Shown here: positions 8,421 through 18,127 of the stretch, one piece after another
Layout: every line of letters begins with the position of its first letter
How positions within the stretch are numbered: position 1 is the stretch's first letter
Assembly (NCBI GenBank): GCA_016711215.1
Contig: JADJTL010000001.1
Span: forward strand, 1,112,001-1,176,000
Direction: 5' to 3'
Length of the DNA: 64,000 nt
Source of the DNA: Pseudomonadota bacterium
Lineage (GTDB): Bacteria > Myxococcota_A > Polyangia > GCA-2747355
The notes under the pieces: model-generated
What the model was told of the DNA's origin: nothing
The model's database searches: none
Seen by the model: the letters and a program-made list of their open reading frames with translations, nothing else
Position numbers and translations under genes: made by a program

Positions 8421-9379
8421 GCAGTCAGGGCGCGGCGACGGACAGCGCGACGGACAGCGCGACGGACAGCGCGACGGACTGCGCGACGGACTGCGCGACG
8501 GACTGCGCGACGGACTGCGCGACGGACAGCGCGACGGACTGCGCGACGGATGATGCGCTCGAGGCGGCGAGCGTGAGGTCTCGCCTCGGAACGCGGTGGC
8601 TCGGTCGCCAGTACCACCACCACGTCGAGGTTACGAGCACCAACGATGTGTTGACACGACTGGCGCAGGAGGGTGCGCCGGCAGGGACGGTGGTTGTTGC
8701 CGAGTCGCAGCTGCAAGGGCGCGGGCGGCGCGGGCGCAGCTGGCAGGCCGCCCCCGGCACGAATCTCACGCTTTCGCTGCTGCTTCGGCCGTCTTGGCGT
8801 CCGCCCGCGATTCCGCCCCTCAGTCTGGCTGTCGGTGTGGGCCTGGCACAGGCCTTGGCACGGTGGTTGCCAACTCCACCCCGCTTGAAGTGGCCCAACG
8901 ACCTGCTCTGTGAGGGCAAGAAGCTGGCTGGGGTGCTGGTCGAGCTGGCGGCGGACCCGCAGGAGGTGCGGCATGCGGTGGTGGGCATCGGGATCAACGT
9001 CAATCAACTAGACTTCCCCGACCCGTTGAGTGCCACCGCGACCTCGCTGCGGCGCGAGCACGGCGCGCCGGTGGGTCGCGCCACCGTGCTGGCTGCTGTC
9101 CTCCGCGCGTTGGAGCCGCCCTTGGAGGCGGCGCTACGCGCCGAGCTCGGTCCTGTGCTGCGGCAGTGGACCGCCGCCGCCGCAGGCCTCGGGGAGTCCG
9201 TCGTCGTGCACACGCCAAGTGGCCCAGTGGCGGGTGTCTTGACGGGTGTCGATCCGGACGGCGCGCTGCGCTTGTGCGACGGGCAAGGAGGTGAGCGGCG
9301 GGTGCTCGCCGGCGACGTGCTGCTCGGTCCGCGTCCCGCCGCGATCACCGCTCGTGAGGCGGCCAGCGAGCGTGGTTGA
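8417..9379 (+). CDS. birA: Biotin-[acetyl-CoA-carboxylase] ligase with repeated N-terminal tail
   Basis: This 320-residue enzyme activates biotin as biotinyl-AMP and attaches it to the biotin carboxyl carrier protein. The catalytic domain shows the start motif TSTNDVL, the biotinyl-AMP loop GRGRRGRSW, KWPNDLL and GIGINVN; a small C-terminal SH3-like domain follows (VVHTPSGPVAGVL). There is no DNA-binding helix-turn-helix, so it is a group I, non-repressor type. In its place residues about 6-46 are a low-complexity tail of TDSA/TDCA units coded by a 12-bp tandem repeat; the Cys-rich variant is odd for a cytoplasmic enzyme. The ATG overlaps the stop of the protease gene. Confidence 0.95.
   Translation: MSSQGAATDSATDSATDSATDCATDCATDCATDCATDSATDCATDDALEAASVRSRLGTRWLGRQYHHHVEVTSTNDVLTRLAQEGAPAGTVVVAESQLQGRGRRGRSWQAAPGTNLTLSLLLRPSWRPPAIPPLSLAVGVGLAQALARWLPTPPRLKWPNDLLCEGKKLAGVLVELAADPQEVRHAVVGIGINVNQLDFPDPLSATATSLRREHGAPVGRATVLAAVLRALEPPLEAALRAELGPVLRQWTAAAAGLGESVVVHTPSGPVAGVLTGVDPDGALRLCDGQGGERRVLAGDVLLGPRPAAITAREAASERG
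8435..8554. repeat. Nine-plus-one copies of a 12-bp tandem repeat inside birA
   Basis: Nine full units (8435-8542) alternate between gcgacggacagc and gcgacggactgc in the order AAABBBBAB (A = cagc, B = ctgc), with a decayed tenth unit to 8554. They are in frame and encode the tetrapeptides ATDS or ATDC. The pattern of variants suggests slippage or unequal exchange followed by spread of a point change. Confidence 0.97.
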
Positions 9380-9403
9380 CAAGCAAGGCTTGGGTGCTAC
9401 ACA
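9376..9403 (+). promoter_or_regulatory. Sigma-70-type promoter for dnaG-rpoD
   Basis: TTGACA (9376-9381), 16-nt spacer, TACACA (9398-9403). The -35 box overlaps the birA stop codon. Transcription would start near 9411 and leave a leader of about 105 nt before dnaG. Confidence 0.55.
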
Positions 9404-9454
9404 CGGTCGTTTAGCTGGAAATGCGTCGCTGTCGGCTCTGGACCTAGCTGGTTC

Positions 9455-9508
9455 TTGACGTCTGTTGACGTGGTTCTTGACGTGGTCTTTTGACGTTGGT
9501 GCTTGACC
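9455..9508. repeat. Five irregular TTGAC repeats in the dnaG leader
   Basis: TTGACG occurs at 9455, 9465, 9477 and 9490, and TTGACC at 9503, often as ttcttgacgt. Spacing is 10, 12, 13 and 13 bp. No -10 boxes sit at promoter distance, so these are not simply stacked promoters. They lie between the promoter and the dnaG start, where a protein-binding array or RNA element could act. Confidence 0.8.
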
Positions 9509-9515
9509 TCGGGGT

Positions 9516-11514
9516 GTGGCGCACGTGGTGAGCCGGATTGCCGAAGACGTCGTCGCGCAGATTCGCGACCGCACCGACCTCGTCGAGGTCGTCGGGCGCC
9601 ACGTTCAGCTCAAGCGGGCCGGCGCGAGCTTCAAAGGCCTCTGCCCCTTTCACGAGGAGAAGACGCCCTCGTTCAACGTCAACCCGGTGCGCGGCTTCTT
9701 TCACTGCTTCGGCTGTCACACCAGCGGTGATGTGATCGCCTTCTTGATGCAGATCGAAGGCCGGTCCTTTGCCGAGGTGATCGAGGATCTCGGTCGCCGC
9801 GCCGGGGTCGAGGTGCTGCGCGAAGGGGGCTCCGCGCCCGATGAAGCGCGCGCCCGCGTCCGCGCGGGGCAGCGTAGCGAACGCGAGCAAGCGCGCGCGC
9901 TCAACGCGCGGGTGGCTGCGCTCTACGGCCGCTGCCTGCGGGCGACGGGCGGCGAACCCGCGCGCGCCTACCTCGAGCAACGCGGGATCGACGCGCCGAC
10001 CGCCGAGGCGTTCCAGCTCGGCTACGCGCCGGCGGGCGGCAGCCTCCTGGCGCAGAAGCTCCCCGAGGCCGGCGTGGCGCTCGAGCTCGCCGAAGCGCTC
10101 GGCTTAGTCGTCCGTCGTAAGGGCGGCGAGGGCTTCCGTGACCGCTTCTGGAACCGCATCATCTTTCCGGTGGTCGCCCCGGGCGACGAGGTTCTGGGCT
10201 TCGGTGGTCGGCTGATCGTTCGCGACGACCCTTCAGGTGCGCCACGCGCCGACACGGGACCCAAGTACCTCAACACCCCCGAGACCGTGGTCTATCGCAA
10301 GGGCGAGGTGCTCTATGGCCTGGCGCAGGCGGCGCCCGCGATTCGCCGTGGCGGCCAGTCGCTGCTCGTCGAGGGCAACTTCGATGTGATTCAGCTCTAC
10401 CAGCATGGGTTTTGTTCGGCGGTGGCGCCGATGGGCACAGCCCTGACGACGCAGCAGGTGCGCCTGCTCGGTCGCTTCGCGCCTGCGGTGATCGCTGTCT
10501 TCGATGGCGACGAGGCCGGGCGAGCGGCGGCGCGCAAGGCCGTTCGCAGTCTGTTGGAGGGCCGCCTGGAGGCCAAGATCGGCGTCATGGCCGCCGGCGA
10601 CGATCCGGACAGTTTATTGCGGCAGCGCGGCCGCGAGGCAATGCAGCAGGTCTTGGACGCCGCGGTGCCCGCCGTAGACTACTTGATCGACGAGCTGCGC
10701 AAGACGGTCGACGACTCGATCCCCGGGCGGGCGCGCCTGCTGGAAGAGGTGGCGCCGATCATCGCCCTGCTGCCCAGCAGGGTGGCCCAGGACCTCTATG
10801 TCGATCGGCTCAGCTTCGCGGCGCGGCTCGAGCGCGGCGTGGTCCTGCGCGCCGTGCGCGAGGCCGGAGGCGAGGCGACCTCGCCCCATGGCGGCCGCGC
10901 GCAGCCCGCGCACCGAGCGTCGACGCTGGTCGGGGTGCGAGCGGACGGGCGCCCGCAGTACGCGGAAGCCGCGGGAGCCGCGCTGGATCCCTCCGACCTC
11001 GCGCCGGATCCCTCCGACCTGGAGCTGCTCAAATTGTTGCTCGGGAATCCGCTTCTGCTGCCGCGGGTGCAGGACGCTGGACTGCCGTTCCTTTTGACAA
11101 ACGAGCAGTTGCGGGCTACCTATGCGGCCGCGGAGGCGGCCCCGCGCGATGGGAGCGGACGGATCGACGTGGTGGAGCTGCTTCGCGCCGTGCCGCTGGC
11201 GATGCGTGACGCCGTAGCGTCAGCCGCGTCGGCGAAGGATTATCTCGCGGACGGCGATGCAACCAAGGCTTTCGATGACTGTGTGGCCTCGATGGCGGCG
11301 CGGCGAGCCGATCGGATCCTCGCGGCGATCAAGCAGCGGATCGCGCGCGCCGAACAGCAGCGAATTGGCGACGGGGAGGCAGCGGCGCAGGACAAGCGGC
11401 GGCTGATCAGGCTGACCGGCGCTCAGTCGCGCATCAGGCGAGCGCGCGAGGAGCACCAGGCCGAGACGGTCTGGGGCCTGATTCGCGAGCTCGTCGAGGT
11501 GGAGCAAGAGATCC

Positions 11515-11528
<14 letters not shown>
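9516..11528 (+). CDS. dnaG: DNA primase
   Basis: This protein (up to 670 residues) makes RNA primers at the replication fork. Near the N-terminus is the CHC2 zinc finger (CPFH ... HCFGC, about residues 43-70), followed by the primase core (TGPKYLNTPET at about 250) and a Toprim domain with the acidic motifs LLVEGNFDV and AVFDGDEAG and the later DDPDSLL. The C-terminal third would be the helicase-binding region. The GTG at 9516 has no Shine-Dalgarno; GTG codons at 9525 and 9528 are alternatives closer to the usual RIPEE-like N-terminus. At 10983-11022 a 21-bp in-frame near-duplication encodes two copies of DPSDL. The end overlaps rpoD by 14 bp, as in the classical macromolecular-synthesis operon. 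Confidence 0.96.
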
Positions 11529-13653
<2,125 letters not shown>

Positions 13654-13742
13654 TGCAGCCCACTGGTAAAGATCCGCTGGCGGGTCGTTGTTGCGCCTCG
13701 GTCGGGGGTGGCCGGAGCCCGCGCTGGGCGCGGCGGCTGGCG

Positions 13743-13771
13743 TTGACATTCGCCGGAAGGCGCGACAGATT
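13743..13771 (+). promoter_or_regulatory. Sigma-70-type promoter for tRNA-Ile
   Basis: TTGACA (13743-13748), 17-nt spacer, CAGATT (13766-13771). It lies in the 188-bp gap after rpoD and about 70 nt upstream of the tRNA; nothing else is recognisable in that gap. Confidence 0.5.
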
Positions 13772-13841
13772 GTCGCCGTTCTTGGTCGGCCGTCGCCTTC
13801 GGCGGTGGTCGTCGACCGGGGCAGGTTTCGAATAGGGCTCA

Positions 13842-13914
13842 GGGCCCATAGCTCAGCGGTTAGAGCCACCGGCTCATAACCGGTTGGTCCCTGGTTCGAA
13901 TCCAGGTGGGCCCA
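13842..13914 (+). tRNA. tRNA-Ile(CAU), lysidine-modified type
   Basis: A complete cloverleaf: acceptor arms GGGCCCA and TGGGCCC, D arm AGCTCAGCGGTTAGAGC, anticodon stem-loop with CAT (CCGGCTCATAACCGG) and T arm CTGGTTCGAATCCAG. The sequence around the anticodon and the overall pattern resemble the minor isoleucine tRNA, whose C34 becomes lysidine, more than methionine tRNAs, but elongator Met cannot be fully excluded. The 3' CCA is not encoded (the DNA reads ACCG). Confidence 0.9.
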
Positions 13915-13963
13915 CCGTGCTGGCCAGTGCTGGCGAGACGGTGGCTGCGAGGGGAGCCGATCA

Positions 13964-14749
13964 TTGCGCGAGGAGCTGAAGTTACTGGAAGAGCTGCAGG
14001 GGGTTGACCTCGAGCTGCAGGAGACCGACAAGGCCCTTCAGGCACTGCCTTTGCGTTTGCAGGAGCTGAAGCACGACGTCGAGAGCGTCGACGCCCTGCT
14101 GGTCCGCGAGCGCAAGCAGCTCGAGGACGTGCAGCGCTACCGCGGCGAGCTCGAGCAGAGCCTTCAGCGCGATCAAGATCAACTCAACAAGACCAAGGCG
14201 AAGCTGACCCAGGTCAAGACCTCGCGCGAATACATGGCGGTGCAGCGGGAGTTCGAGTCCAGTCGGCGGCTGATCAACGAGCGCGAGCTCGAGTTGGCCA
14301 AGCTCACCGGCGCGATCGATCAAACCCAGGAATCCGTCTTGCGCCACGAACAAGAGCTGGAGGGGTTGCGGACGCACTTCGGCGAGGAGGAGCAGGCCAC
14401 CGCCACCCAGATGGCGGCGCTCGAGCAGCAGGTCGCCGGTCGCCGCGGCGAGCGCGCCGCCCTCGCGACGCGCGTCAGCAAGACCGTCGTCCGCAAGTAC
14501 GAGCAGATTCGCCGCCAGCGTGGTGGCCTCGGTCTCGCGGCTGCACGGGAGGGGGTCTGCGGCGGGTGTCGCATGCATCTGCCACCGCAGCTCTACAACA
14601 TCCTGCAGCGCGCCGAGACGCTGGAGCAGTGCCCCAACTGCCAGCGGATCGTCTACTTCCCCGACCAGAGCGAGGCGCCCGCGAGCGCGCCGTTTGAAGC
14701 GGACGCTGCGCTGAGCGCGGCCGTCGCCCCGGTTACCCTCGAAAGCTGA
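13964..14749 (+). CDS. C4-type zinc-ribbon coiled-coil protein (COG1579 family)
   Basis: A 261-residue cytoplasmic protein. Residues about 5-175 are heptad-rich and should form a long helical hairpin. A C-terminal zinc ribbon follows with two Cys pairs, CGGC (about 202) and CPNC (about 226), in the context GVCGGCRMHLPP and LEQCPNCQRIVYF. The family includes chlamydial CdsZ-like and FlgZ-like proteins, which interact with secretion or sigma-54 machinery, but the general role is not settled; nucleic-acid binding is also suggested. The start is TTG at 13964 (LREELKLLEEL). The gene sits 50 bp after the tRNA and may be read from the same promoter. The 221 bp after it hold only a GC-rich hairpin (14924-14942) and the strong ribosome-binding site of the next gene. 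Confidence 0.85.
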   Translation: MREELKLLEELQGVDLELQETDKALQALPLRLQELKHDVESVDALLVRERKQLEDVQRYRGELEQSLQRDQDQLNKTKAKLTQVKTSREYMAVQREFESSRRLINERELELAKLTGAIDQTQESVLRHEQELEGLRTHFGEEEQATATQMAALEQQVAGRRGERAALATRVSKTVVRKYEQIRRQRGGLGLAAAREGVCGGCRMHLPPQLYNILQRAETLEQCPNCQRIVYFPDQSEAPASAPFEADAALSAAVAPVTLES

Positions 14750-14970
14750 AGCGCCGGGCCCGCGTTGCCGCGCGCGCGTGCTCGACGAGCGCCGGCATGC
14801 GGCAGCGCCCACCCCGCCGTCGTTGCTCCCACCCCCTCCTTCATTCCTTCGTGCTGCGAAATCCCCGCGCGCCTTAATCATCGCCCGCACCGGTCGATGA
14901 GGAAGGCTAAGCAGGCATCAGGCCGGCCCCCGGGAGGGGCCGCCGCACGTCGCCGCTGGAGGAGCGCTCA

Positions 14971-15489
14971 ATGTCTCAAGAGCAGACGAAGATCGAACAA
15001 ATCTCGAAAATCTGTCGGCCGCAGACCGGAGAGGACGTCCCGCTGGTGCTCTTTCGGGCCTTTCGTCACTTCACGGCGGACTACGTCGCCCAGCTGCTCG
15101 GTAGGCGGGCGACGCTGGTGTTCCAAAACGGTGGCCGCGAGCTCGGCCGCGAGGCAGGCAAGCTGCTGAAGCAGGAGAGCCTCGACGACTACCTGCGTGC
15201 AGTCATCGGCTTCGTCCGCGACATGCGGATGGGCATCCTCCAGCCGCGCGAGCTGAGTGATAAGGCCATCATCCTCGGGCTCGAGGAGTGCCTGACCTGC
15301 GCCGGGATGGACAGCATCGGCAAGCGCATCTGCCACTTCGAGACCGGCTTCGTGGCGGGAATCGTCGAGAGCTTTCTCGGCAGTCGGGTGCGGGCCTTCG
15401 AGAGTAAGTGCAACGCCGCGGGTGAAGGCATCTGCGAGGTTACCGTCGATCTGACCAACAGCATGACCAACGACGCGCCCGGCGCCTGA
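14971..15489 (+). CDS. V4R-domain protein
   Basis: A 172-residue soluble protein. It matches the V4R (4-vinyl reductase) ligand-binding fold: ELGREAGKLL near residue 55, a CLTCAGM stretch near 110 and a final FESKCNAAGEGICEVTV with the Cys pair typical of V4R C-termini. In known proteins the domain binds small hydrophobic molecules or bacteriochlorophyll intermediates and acts as a sensor. GGAGGAG lies about 7 nt before the ATG. It opens an eight-gene same-strand group of signalling genes, so a sensory input role is likely (inference). Confidence 0.82.
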   Translation: MSQEQTKIEQISKICRPQTGEDVPLVLFRAFRHFTADYVAQLLGRRATLVFQNGGRELGREAGKLLKQESLDDYLRAVIGFVRDMRMGILQPRELSDKAIILGLEECLTCAGMDSIGKRICHFETGFVAGIVESFLGSRVRAFESKCNAAGEGICEVTVDLTNSMTNDAPGA

Positions 15490-15561
15490 GCGCCGCGGGC
15501 TGGATCACGGTTCGAGAACACCCAAGTTGATGCCCCATAGCGGGGGGGAGCGGGAGACACC

Positions 15562-15936
15562 ATGGCAGTCGTGACCAAAGTCGAGCAAATGAACGGCGTG
15601 CTGCGCAACCTCGGCCACTCGTCGGCGGATATCATCGGGTCCGCGATTCTCACCTCCGACGGCTTCGTCGTCGCCTCGATGCTCCCCGCGGAGCTCAACG
15701 AGGAGATGATCTCGGCGATGGCCGCCACGCTCCTCGGCGCCGGCGAGCAGATCGCCAACGAGGTCGTCAAGTCGGGCCTGGAGCAAACCTTCGTCAAGGC
15801 GAAGGAAGGGTATGTCTTCGTCAACGCGATCACCGAGCACGAGGTGCTCTTGGTCCTCACGACCTCGCGCGTGAAGCTTGGCCTCATCTTCATGGAGGCC
15901 CGCAAGCGTTCCGAGGAGCTGCTCAAAGTCCTGTGA
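15562..15936 (+). CDS. Roadblock/LC7-domain protein
   Basis: A 124-residue single-domain Roadblock/LC7 protein, with the pattern DIIGSAILTSDGFVVASML, EEMISAMAATLLGAGEQ and a strand EVLLVLTTSRVKLGLIF. Bacterial members such as MglB dimerise and regulate Ras-like GTPases that set cell polarity and gliding. No MglA-type GTPase is coded in this window, so its partner is unknown. A purine-rich ribosome-binding region (GGGGGGAGCGGGAGA) precedes ATG 15562. The downstream OmpA-type gene starts 1 nt after its stop. Confidence 0.92.
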   Translation: MAVVTKVEQMNGVLRNLGHSSADIIGSAILTSDGFVVASMLPAELNEEMISAMAATLLGAGEQIANEVVKSGLEQTFVKAKEGYVFVNAITEHEVLLVLTTSRVKLGLIFMEARKRSEELLKVL

Positions 15937-15937
15937 C

Positions 15938-16570
15938 ATGCTGTTGCCGACGAGAAAGACTCAGCAAGCTGCCCTGAGCGCCGTGCTTGGCTTCGGCTTC
16001 GCGGATCTCGCGCTGCTGATAGTGGTGCTCGGTCCGGCCATGCAGCGCGAGGACGACCTGGCCCGGTCCCGGCTGCCGGCGCCCGGGAGGCTGGCCGCCG
16101 TGCTGCGCGACGACCCGAAACGAGCTGCGACGCGGCTGCCTGAGGGGCCATCGGCAAGCGAGGAGGGTTTGACTCCCGCCGGCGCGCCGGCGGTTGCGCC
16201 GGCGGTCGCGCCGGCGGTCGCGCCGGCGGCGGTCGTCTCCGAAGGCCTGCCGGTGCTGCTCTTCGGGACGGGCGCCGCAGGGTTGACCAGGCCGATGCGG
16301 CAGACCCTGCGGGCCGTCGCCGCGACGATGCGCGCCTCGGACGACCTGCGGCTGCTGTGCCGCAGCCACGCCGATGCTCGTGGCACGACAGAGGCCAATC
16401 TGCGGCTGAGTCAGCGCCGCGCGCAGTCCGTCGCGGCCGCGCTGGTGCAACTGGGCGTGGCGCGCGACCGTCTGACGCTGGAGGCCCTGGGGGCCAGCGA
16501 GCCGGTGGACGCCGCGTCGACGCCAGCGGCGTGGGCTCGCAATCGCCGCGTCGAGCTGCGGTGGCAGTAG
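15938..16570 (+). CDS. Membrane-anchored OmpA-family peptidoglycan-binding protein
   Basis: This 210-residue protein has one N-terminal membrane helix (FGFADLALLIVVLG, about residues 18-35), a Pro/Ala linker with repeated APAV, and a C-terminal OmpA domain (about 110-210: LRLLCRSHADARGT, NLRLSQRRAQSVAAAL, GASEP, NRRVELRW). The single-helix-plus-OmpA plan resembles MotB-type stator proteins and anchors that tie a complex to the cell wall, but no MotA partner is present. The ATG lies 1 nt after the Roadblock stop, so the two are probably co-translated. Linker units are coded by the 12-bp repeat at 16184-16231. Confidence 0.87.
   Translation: MLLPTRKTQQAALSAVLGFGFADLALLIVVLGPAMQREDDLARSRLPAPGRLAAVLRDDPKRAATRLPEGPSASEEGLTPAGAPAVAPAVAPAVAPAAVVSEGLPVLLFGTGAAGLTRPMRQTLRAVAATMRASDDLRLLCRSHADARGTTEANLRLSQRRAQSVAAALVQLGVARDRLTLEALGASEPVDAASTPAAWARNRRVELRWQ
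16184..16231. repeat. Four copies of a 12-bp tandem repeat (gcgccggcggtc)
   Basis: In-frame units at 16184, 16196, 16208 and 16220 (last one decayed) code for the APAV repeats in the periplasmic linker of the OmpA-type protein. Confidence 0.9.
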
Positions 16571-16599
16571 AGAGCGCGGCAGAGAGTGCAGTAGCGGCG

Positions 16600-16626
16600 G
16601 GTCTGAAGGCAGGTCTGAAGGAAGGT
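16600..16626. repeat. 12-bp duplication before the coiled-coil gene
   Basis: ggtctgaaggca and ggtctgaaggaa followed by ggtcc, ending just before the ATG at 16629. The repeat supplies the purine-rich GAAGGAAGG that may serve as ribosome-binding site. Confidence 0.7.
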
Positions 16627-16628
16627 CC

Positions 16629-18095
16629 ATGGATATCACCCAGACTGTAGCTGCAGCCTCGGTCGCCGGTGCAGCGCTCTTTTACGCGGGCGGCTATCTG
16701 ACGCGCGCCCTGCGTCGTGGCGGCGGCCTGCCCGCCGACGATCCCGCTGCCGCCGCCGAGCCCGGGCCGCCCGCTGCGGAGCGCGACCGCCTCGAGCGCG
16801 AGCTGGCGCGTGCGCGCTCCGGGGTCCAGGCGGCGCAAGAGGCGCGGGATCGATTGCAGGCGGAGCGCGACGCCGTCGCTGGGCAGCACCAAGCAGCGAC
16901 GAGCGAGGCGCAGCGCGAGCTGGCGCGCCTGCGGGCCGCCCTGGTGCAGCAAGAGGAGACCTCGGCAGCGCGCGGCGACGAAGCCAAACAGGCGCGGGTC
17001 GAGCTGCAGCGCCAGGTAGACGAAGCCAAACAGGCGCGGGTCGAGGTCAAACGCAAGGCAGAGGAGACCGCCAGGCTGCAGGCCGAGCTGCAGCGGCTTG
17101 GCGGTGAGGCCGAGCGCGCGCATGGCGCGCAGGAGCAGCAGGCGAAGGAGTTCGCGCAGGCGCGGCGTCGAGCCGAGCAGGCGTTGGCCGAGGCCGAGCG
17201 AAACGAGCGGCGCCGCCAGGACCTCGAGGTGGAGCTGGAGGCGCAGCGGGGCGCCCTACAGGAGGCCGTCAGCGCCGCGCAGCGGGCGAGCGCCGAGGGG
17301 CAGGCGCGAGCGGCGAAGCTGCAGGAAGACCTGAAAGCAGCGGAGGCGCGCGCGGCGCTGCGTGGCGCGGCCAACGACGCTCAGCGCCTCGAGCAGCTCC
17401 AGAACGAGCACGCCGAGCTGACGCAGCAGCTCGCGCAGCTCCGCGCCTCCAGCGTTCCGGCCGACGAGGTCGAGCAACTTCGTGGCAAGCAGCGCCACAT
17501 GCTGGTCCAGGCGCGCATGATGCAGCAGCAGCTCGGCGAGATGGAGGAGCACGCCCGCGAAAACGTTGGCCTCAAGCAGCAGCTCGAGCGGGCGCAGACC
17601 GAGCTGGCCACGGCTGAAGCGCGCAGCCAGGCGCTGCGCCGCGCCGAGGCCCGGCTCTTGGCCGCTGGCCTCACGGTGGACGATGCGGCGCCGCCCCGAC
17701 CGCTGACGGCCTCACCGACTTCGGCCACCGCACCACGCGCCAACGCCCTCGAGCAGCAGCTCGCACGGCTGGTGGCGCCGGGGGCGGCCCATGCGGTGGT
17801 GTTGGCGGACGAGCGCGGCCTGCAGCTCGCCGCGGCCGGTGTCGAAACCTATCATGAGGCGCTGGCCGTGCTCTCCGCCCACGTTGCGGAGCTGCATCAT
17901 CGGGCCAGCGAGCTGCTGCCCTTCGGTGACGCGCGTTCGCTGCTCTTGGTCGATCGCAACGGGCTGAGCATCGGCGCTCAGCTCTTTCACGCGGCAGGCC
18001 AAGGCTTTCTGGTGGCTGCGTTGGGCTCCAGCCTGGAGCAGCGACAGGAGCTCGGGGAGGTTCTGGAGGCTGTCACGGAGATCGTCGAGCGCTGA
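16629..18095 (+). CDS. Membrane-anchored coiled-coil protein with C-terminal Roadblock-like domain
   Basis: A 488-residue protein. Residues about 7-27 form a single membrane helix (VAAASVAGAALFYAGGYL). Residues about 50-345 are an almost unbroken Glu/Gln/Ala/Arg-rich coiled coil. After a Pro/Thr linker, residues about 370-488 form a compact domain (AVVLADERGLQLAAAG, ALAVLSAHVAEL, SLLLVDRNGLSIGAQLF) that resembles Roadblock/LC7. It could dimerise with the Roadblock protein two genes upstream and serve as a scaffold at the membrane (inference). A 27-bp exact repeat 45 bp apart (from 16977 and 17022) duplicates DEAKQARVE in the coiled coil, a sign of internal growth. Confidence 0.82.
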   Translation: MDITQTVAAASVAGAALFYAGGYLTRALRRGGGLPADDPAAAAEPGPPAAERDRLERELARARSGVQAAQEARDRLQAERDAVAGQHQAATSEAQRELARLRAALVQQEETSAARGDEAKQARVELQRQVDEAKQARVEVKRKAEETARLQAELQRLGGEAERAHGAQEQQAKEFAQARRRAEQALAEAERNERRRQDLEVELEAQRGALQEAVSAAQRASAEGQARAAKLQEDLKAAEARAALRGAANDAQRLEQLQNEHAELTQQLAQLRASSVPADEVEQLRGKQRHMLVQARMMQQQLGEMEEHARENVGLKQQLERAQTELATAEARSQALRRAEARLLAAGLTVDDAAPPRPLTASPTSATAPRANALEQQLARLVAPGAAHAVVLADERGLQLAAAGVETYHEALAVLSAHVAELHHRASELLPFGDARSLLLVDRNGLSIGAQLFHAAGQGFLVAALGSSLEQRQELGEVLEAVTEIVER

Positions 18096-18127
18096 GCGCG
18101 TCAAGGTCAGCGCGTGAAGGTGAGTGC

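Noticed and set aside
8856..8870. Exact sigma-54 consensus TGGCAC-N5-TTGC inside birA
   Set aside because: It lies mid-gene, about 650 bp before the next start, and no target gene or enhancer site is evident; probably chance in GC-rich coding sequence, though intragenic sigma-54 sites do exist.
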